NCBI GenBank assembly: GCA_017936265.1
Contig: JAGBFX010000014.1
Location: 1 to 64,000 of the forward strand
Reading direction: 5' to 3'
DNA from: Bacteroidaceae bacterium
Lineage (GTDB): Bacteria > Bacteroidota > Bacteroidia > Bacteroidales > Bacteroidaceae
DNA: 64,000 bases
Shown here: piece after piece, positions 60,487-64,000 of the stretch
Numbering within the stretch: the stretch's first letter is position 1
Layout: the number at the start of each line of letters is the position of its first letter
The notes under the pieces: generated by a model
Told to the model about the DNA's origin: nothing
Database searches by the model: none
Seen by the model: only the letters and a program-made list of their open reading frames with translations
Translations under genes and position numbers: made by a program

Positions 60487-60939
60487 ATGGAAGAAAGAGT
60501 TGAAAAAGCCGTAGCGCTCTTCAAAGAGGGTTACAATTGCAGCCAATCGGTGGTTGCGGCATATGCCGACCTTTATGGCTTTACACAGGAGCAGGCGCTG
60601 AAGATGTCCGCATCATTCGGCGGAGGCATCGGACGCATGCGGCAGACATGCGGTGCTGCATGCGGACTGTTCCTGCTTGCCGGGCTTGAGAACGGTTGCA
60701 CCGAAGGGAAGGACCGCGAAGGCAAGGAAGCCAATTACAAGATGGTACAGGAGTTTGCCGAGGAGTTCAAGAAACGCAACGGTTCGCTCATATGTGCCGA
60801 ACTGTTGGGACTCGCAAAGAGCGCCCCTACCCCGACTACACCGGAACAACGTACGGCCGAGTACTATAAGAAACGTCCTTGCGTGAAAATGGTGGAAGAG
60901 GCTGCCCGTATTTTCGGAGAATATCTTGCGAACAGATAA
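60487..60939 (+). CDS. C_GCAxxG_C_C family protein
   Basis: A 150-residue protein of the C_GCAxxG_C_C family. Conserved cysteines: Cys18 in YNCSQS, Cys55 and Cys59 in TCGAACG (53-59), then one in LICAELLG and a final one in KRPCVKMVE. The spacing suggests a redox or metal-binding site; the family often accompanies redox proteins. Reads from a start 26 bp after the M3 peptidase stop, so it may share its transcript. Precise function is unknown. Confidence 0.9.
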   Translation: MEERVEKAVALFKEGYNCSQSVVAAYADLYGFTQEQALKMSASFGGGIGRMRQTCGAACGLFLLAGLENGCTEGKDREGKEANYKMVQEFAEEFKKRNGSLICAELLGLAKSAPTPTTPEQRTAEYYKKRPCVKMVEEAARIFGEYLANR

Positions 60940-60956
60940 GAAACGACACTGTATCT

Positions 60957-60996
60957 ACTGCGGATGTGCCGATAGCAGCACATCCGCAGTTTTTTA
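60957..60996 (+). terminator. Terminator of C_GCAxxG_C_C gene
   Basis: A 13-bp stem ACTGCGGATGTGC / GCACATCCGCAGT with a loop of 8 and six T residues; 18 bp after the stop codon. Confidence 0.9.
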
Positions 60997-61101
60997 TTGT
61001 ACAATCCTTTTTCTGCAATAAAAAACAGTTCGTTTTTACAAAAAAACAACCAAATTGATTGAAAATCACACATTTTTATTTGTCAGGTAATTTTTTTGTT
61101 G

Positions 61102-61109
61102 TACTTTTG
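61102..61109 (+). promoter_or_regulatory. -7 element of winged-helix gene
   Basis: TACTTTTG followed by CAC: a TAnnTTTG match with TTTTTTTGTTG upstream. The start codon is 126 bp downstream, so the transcript has a long leader. Confidence 0.65.
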
Positions 61110-61234
61110 CACCCGAAATCAAAAACAGGGGGTCAGGCACGAGTCCGTTTATACATAAACAATTGTTTGACAATGTTTTGTTTTCAGGAGTAAGTTTGGC
61201 TATATTAATGTTGAATTAAATAACAGAAGAAATT

Positions 61235-61432
61235 ATGATTGAGAATGCTGGTGCATTTGCAGGCCGCATCTGGACTGCTTTGAACGAGACAGAGGGTCTC
61301 ACATTGAAAGAGATTAAGACAAAGGCTAAGTTGAAGGAGAAGGAGCTTTACCTCGGTTTGGGTTGGTTGCTCCGCGAGGACAAGATTTTCTCTTGCGTTG
61401 CAGGCGAGGAGGAGATTTTCGCTCTCAAGTAA
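61235..61432 (+). CDS. Small winged-helix protein (DUF2582-like)
   Basis: A 65-residue protein with a winged-helix fold: helix AGAFAGRIWTAL, recognition part TLKEIKTKAKLKEKELYLGLGWLLREDK, then a wing ending EEEIFALK. It matches the small winged-helix DUF2582-type proteins of Bacteroidetes. Charged, with no signal peptide, so cytoplasmic and perhaps DNA-binding. It is monocistronic, with a strong -7 element, a 126-bp leader and a terminator at 61454. Target unknown. Confidence 0.88.
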   Translation: MIENAGAFAGRIWTALNETEGLTLKEIKTKAKLKEKELYLGLGWLLREDKIFSCVAGEEEIFALK

Positions 61433-61453
61433 TTGAAGCCTGAAAGCCTATAT

Positions 61454-61487
61454 AAATAATCCCGATGCAATTGCATCGGGATTATTT
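61454..61487. terminator. Bidirectional terminator
   Basis: A perfect 34-bp palindrome (core TCCCGATGCAATTGCATCGGGA, given here only by its halves TCCCGATGCAA and TTGCATCGGGA) with AAATAA/TTATTT flanks. It separates the winged-helix gene from the convergent phospholipase-D-like gene. Confidence 0.85.
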
Positions 61488-61520
61488 ATTTTATATCCAT
61501 ATTGGATTGGCAATACAGAT

Positions 61521-62777
61521 TTACATTACAAATCTTACCATACAGACAAACCAACCCAACAGGCGGCTCCAGCATGAGCGCTGTTTGTAGATTTCCTTTG
61601 TCAGCTTGAAACTGCGCTGTTTGTCCAGTTCTATGTAGTGCTGAAGTTCTTCGGTATCCTCTTTCCCGAAGATGAAGAGGTTTGTCTCATAATCATACCT
61701 CAGACTGCGGCTGTTGAGATTGGCAGAACCGATTGTGCAGAATTTACCGTCTATGCACATCACTTTCGCATGGTTGAAACCGCCCGTGTACATGTATACC
61801 TCTGCACCACGTTTCATGAGCCTGTAGCCCTCACGCCACACGCCATCGGGAATCGCCTTGATGTCACCTTCGGCCGACAGAAGAATCGTGACCTTCACAC
61901 CGTCATCAATGGCCTTCTCAAGCGCCTTGCTTACAATAGGCATCGGTATGAAATAGGGGTTTATGAGTGTTATGCTGTCCTTTGCCGAATGGATTGCATT
62001 GGCATAGGCACGTCTCATCCTCTCGGGGGTCCTGCGTGGCCAACGGTCAACTACGGCAATATCAGCCCCGTCCTTTGGAGTGTGTTGCGGATAATAGGCA
62101 TCCCCTTCGATGTGCTCGCCACACTCTTGTTCCCAAGTCTCAAGGAAAATACGCTGGAGCTCATTGACCGCTTCGCCGGTAACCCTCGCATGCACGTCGC
62201 GCCACTCTCCCAACCCCTCAATTCCATTGAGGTAATAGTCGGCCACATTGATACCTCCCGTATATCCGATCTTGCCGTCAATGACTACAATTTTGCGGTG
62301 GTCGCGTGAAAATGCGTGGTTTATCCATGGGAAGCGTATCGGGTCGAACTTGACAATCTGGATACCCTGTGCCCTTATAGCCTCAAGGTCCTTGTTCTTA
62401 AGCGGGCTGTCGTTGGACATGTTTCCGAACGCGTCGAACATAGCACGTACCTCGACACCTTCCCTGACTTTCTTCACAAGAGCCTCGATAAGCACTTTGT
62501 TGATTGAGTCGTTGCGGAAATTGAAATATTCAAGGTGTATATGGTGTTTCGCTTTCGAGATATCATCGAGCAGGCTGCCGAACTTCGCATGCGCGCCATT
62601 AAGAACCAAGACGTCATTATTCTTGGTATAAGGGATGTTCTTCTCTTTGATGTATCCGATGAATGCCGAGTCGGAATATTCGTGGTTACTGCGCTCGATA
62701 GCCACAAAACTGCTGCACGACGCCAACGACAGCGCCGAGCAGAGAATCAGGAACGGATAGAACAGTTTTCTCCTCAT
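61521..62777 (-). CDS. Phospholipase D-family lipoprotein (cardiolipin synthase-like)
   Basis: A 418-residue protein with a lipobox LASC (Cys 21). Two HKD motifs: HRKIVVID (His160, Lys162, Asp167) and HAKVMCID (His336, Lys338, Asp343), both with the GGINVAD and GSANLNSRS follow-ups. The catalytic layout is that of cardiolipin synthases and related phosphatidyltransferases, but the usual N-terminal double transmembrane segment is replaced by a lipoprotein signal; an aromatic C-terminal tail (SRLLGWFVCMVRFVM) may also touch membrane. It might act on periplasmic-face phospholipids. A minus-strand TAACTTCG at 62826-62833 is a possible -7 element. Confidence 0.9.
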   Translation of the reverse strand: MRRKLFYPFLILCSALSLASCSSFVAIERSNHEYSDSAFIGYIKEKNIPYTKNNDVLVLNGAHAKFGSLLDDISKAKHHIHLEYFNFRNDSINKVLIEALVKKVREGVEVRAMFDAFGNMSNDSPLKNKDLEAIRAQGIQIVKFDPIRFPWINHAFSRDHRKIVVIDGKIGYTGGINVADYYLNGIEGLGEWRDVHARVTGEAVNELQRIFLETWEQECGEHIEGDAYYPQHTPKDGADIAVVDRWPRRTPERMRRAYANAIHSAKDSITLINPYFIPMPIVSKALEKAIDDGVKVTILLSAEGDIKAIPDGVWREGYRLMKRGAEVYMYTGGFNHAKVMCIDGKFCTIGSANLNSRSLRYDYETNLFIFGKEDTEELQHYIELDKQRSFKLTKEIYKQRSCWSRLLGWFVCMVRFVM

Positions 62778-62825
62778 TTGTACTCTAGAACACGATGATT
62801 CTGCACATTGATTGCAAAAGTCCTG

Positions 62826-62833
62826 CGAAGTTA
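62826..62833 (-). promoter_or_regulatory. Possible -7 element of phospholipase-D-like gene
   Basis: Minus-strand TAACTTCG, 49 bp before the start codon, a variant of TAnnTTTG similar to TATCTTCG seen elsewhere in the window. Confidence 0.4.
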
Positions 62834-62905
62834 CAAAAAAATAGGGAGATATCTTTTCCTAAAGCATCTGTTTATTGTCAATTATCCAATATCAGTCCCG
62901 ACATT

Positions 62906-63502
62906 TCAATTCTCTTCCGTCAACTCCCTAATCTGAGCAAGCATCGCGTCAATCTTACCGAGAGTCCTGAAATGTATCTTCAATCCTATGATTCCACCGA
63001 TGACAGCTCCGACGGCCATACCTATCATGAGGCTTAACCCGATGCCTCTCATGGGTATTACATACAGTGTTTCATAGCTCATGGCCGAGAGCCACAGAAG
63101 GACGACAGGCACTGCAAACCATAGCCAGCGGGCATATTGTCTCCTGAGTCTTACGAGGTCGTATGTCTCTTTTATAAGGTCGGCGCTAAGTTCTTTTGCC
63201 TTCAGCAGATTCTTGTGCTGAAGATACGTGGCCGCTGTGCAGACAAGCAGCATGACAAGTGTCGCAGCCTGCATATAAATCGAGTAACCATAATGGTGCA
63301 GCATCCATAGGCAATAGATGGCGGCAAAAAGGCCTATGAAAATCATTCTTACAGCCGTCCGGTTTATATCATCGAGCTTACCTTTGATTGCCTTACGCAA
63401 ATGCTGTTCCTTGACAATCTCCTGCCTCTCGAGTTTCTCTTTCAGAAGAGTCATCTGAGCCTTCATGCTATCGAGCTCGTTATACATTGAATTCTTATCC
63501 AT
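62906..63502 (-). CDS. Four-helix membrane protein, sigma-factor partner
   Basis: A 198-residue protein with an N-terminal coiled coil (about 5-38), four predicted helices (52-69, 75-94, 126-142, 152-175), a cytoplasmic loop with KAKELSADLIKETYDLVRLRRQYARW between the second and third, and a short C-terminal helix. The start codon lies 11 bp after the sigma-factor stop, and the two are probably one operon. Placement directly downstream of an ECF sigma factor suggests an anti-sigma role, but no canonical anti-sigma domain (such as a zinc-containing RsrA-type) is visible. Confidence 0.75.
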   Translation of the reverse strand: MDKNSMYNELDSMKAQMTLLKEKLERQEIVKEQHLRKAIKGKLDDINRTAVRMIFIGLFAAIYCLWMLHHYGYSIYMQAATLVMLLVCTAATYLQHKNLLKAKELSADLIKETYDLVRLRRQYARWLWFAVPVVLLWLSAMSYETLYVIPMRGIGLSLMIGMAVGAVIGGIIGLKIHFRTLGKIDAMLAQIRELTEEN

Positions 63503-63513
63503 GGCTATCGCGT

Positions 63514-63990
63514 TTAAGACATTTTTTTAAGTTGTTCACGTATTCTCACAAGGCGCACCGATACGTTCTTGGCGCTTATACCCACTATTGCGCCAATCTC
63601 TTCGTAACTGAGGTTCTCGAGCCAAAGCAGGACAATGGCCCTATCGAAATGGCCCAACCTGCATATGCGGTCACGCAGCATCCTTATCTGGCGCGTGTCT
63701 TCATCGCTGTCTTCAAAGAGGTTTATCTCCATTGACAACGGTACGGCCTCTCCCCTTTTGTTCTTCTTTCTCTCGGCAGTTATGCATGTGTTCAGACTGA
63801 CACGCCATATCCATGTCTTGATATCACACTGGCCACGGAACTTCGCGAATCCTTTCCACATGTTTATCAATGTATCCTGGAAGAGGTCGGCAACCTCATC
63901 GGCATCATTGGAGAACATGTAGCACACGGTATAAATCGTGCTGCGATGCCTCCTTACGACCGCCTCGAATTCTTTCTCAAGATTATCCAT
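63514..63990 (-). CDS. ECF-type RNA polymerase sigma factor
   Basis: A 158-residue extracytoplasmic-function sigma factor. Region 2 spans about 10-75 (with ADLFQDTLINMWKGFAKFRG and the -10 recognition helix CDIKTWIWRVSLNTC), and region 4 about 105-155 with a helix-turn-helix YEEIGAIVGISAKNVSVRLVRIREQL that binds the -35 element. It is the first gene of a two-gene minus operon with a four-helix membrane protein, and its start is 10 bp from the right edge of the window, so the promoter lies outside. Target regulon unknown. Confidence 0.93.
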   Translation of the reverse strand: MDNLEKEFEAVVRRHRSTIYTVCYMFSNDADEVADLFQDTLINMWKGFAKFRGQCDIKTWIWRVSLNTCITAERKKNKRGEAVPLSMEINLFEDSDEDTRQIRMLRDRICRLGHFDRAIVLLWLENLSYEEIGAIVGISAKNVSVRLVRIREQLKKMS

Positions 63991-64000
63991 ATAAGAAGAT

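Noticed and set aside
1..64000. tRNA, rRNA or known riboswitch genes.
   Set aside because: I found no cloverleaf-like or rRNA-like sequence in the gaps. A tRNAscan or Infernal/Rfam run would be needed to exclude a small RNA in the leader at 61115-61234.

Overview
ORGANISM. The window reads as a chromosomal segment of a Bacteroidales bacterium. The evidence is the Bacteroidetes -7 promoter element (TAnnTTTG, or TATCTTCG) in front of many genes instead of a sigma70 -10 box, few Shine-Dalgarno sites, a complete MoxR-DUF58-BatABCDE cluster, HU-like proteins next to rimO-ftsY-lepA, a GH20 hexosaminidase, many lipoproteins, and a secreted protease with a sorting-domain-like C-terminus. I cannot fix the family (Bacteroidaceae, Prevotellaceae, Muribaculaceae or a relative). 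No rRNA, tRNA, CRISPR array or intact insertion sequence was found. LAYOUT. 1-380 holds a hairpin-bearing tandem repeat. 381-8730 (minus) is a five-gene tripartite efflux/ABC operon: TolC, HlyD-type adaptor, two FtsX/MacB-type permeases, one ATPase. 9019-13460 holds rpsP, ogt (minus), a degenerate S41/PDZ lipoprotein, and a small envelope operon (two lipoproteins and a beta-barrel protein). 13524-19815 holds an M16 protease, a zinc-ribbon protein, a threonine-aldolase-like lyase with a YbaK-type deacylase, and a PAP2 phosphatase. 19860-28454 (minus) is moxR-DUF58-hypothetical-batA-batB-batC-batD-batE. 28581-34364 (minus) is lepA-ftsY-rimO-HU-(HU/TM/LysM fusion). 34571-43238 (minus) encodes an AsmA-like protein, a GH20 hexosaminidase and a 1420-residue secreted metzincin. 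43280-56472 is a repeat-rich accessory stretch with an aminotransferase, ettA, an AbiEii-type module, a DUF4143 ATPase, a MATE transporter, a GNAT enzyme, a TIR-TM-WD40 protein and a DUF2975/XRE/secreted-protein trio. 56582-63990 returns to conserved genes: an AspT/YidE-family transporter, an M3 oligopeptidase lipoprotein, a C_GCAxxG_C_C protein, a winged-helix protein, a lipoprotein phospholipase-D enzyme, and an ECF sigma factor with a membrane partner. HOW IT FITS TOGETHER. Most of the segment concerns the cell envelope: export, periplasmic proteolysis, the Bat aerotolerance/stress complex, outer-membrane maintenance and glycan trimming. The strongest unusual signals are: a small hairpin repeat family whose stems change sequence by compensatory pairs (start of window and next to the TIR gene); two MITE-like elements bounded by inverted repeats; a 25-bp palindromic element shared by two unrelated promoters, with covarying relatives in an 85-bp tandem duplication; an inverted repeat in the promoter of the DUF2975-XRE operon; and an HU-TM-LysM fusion that could link the nucleoid to the cell wall.
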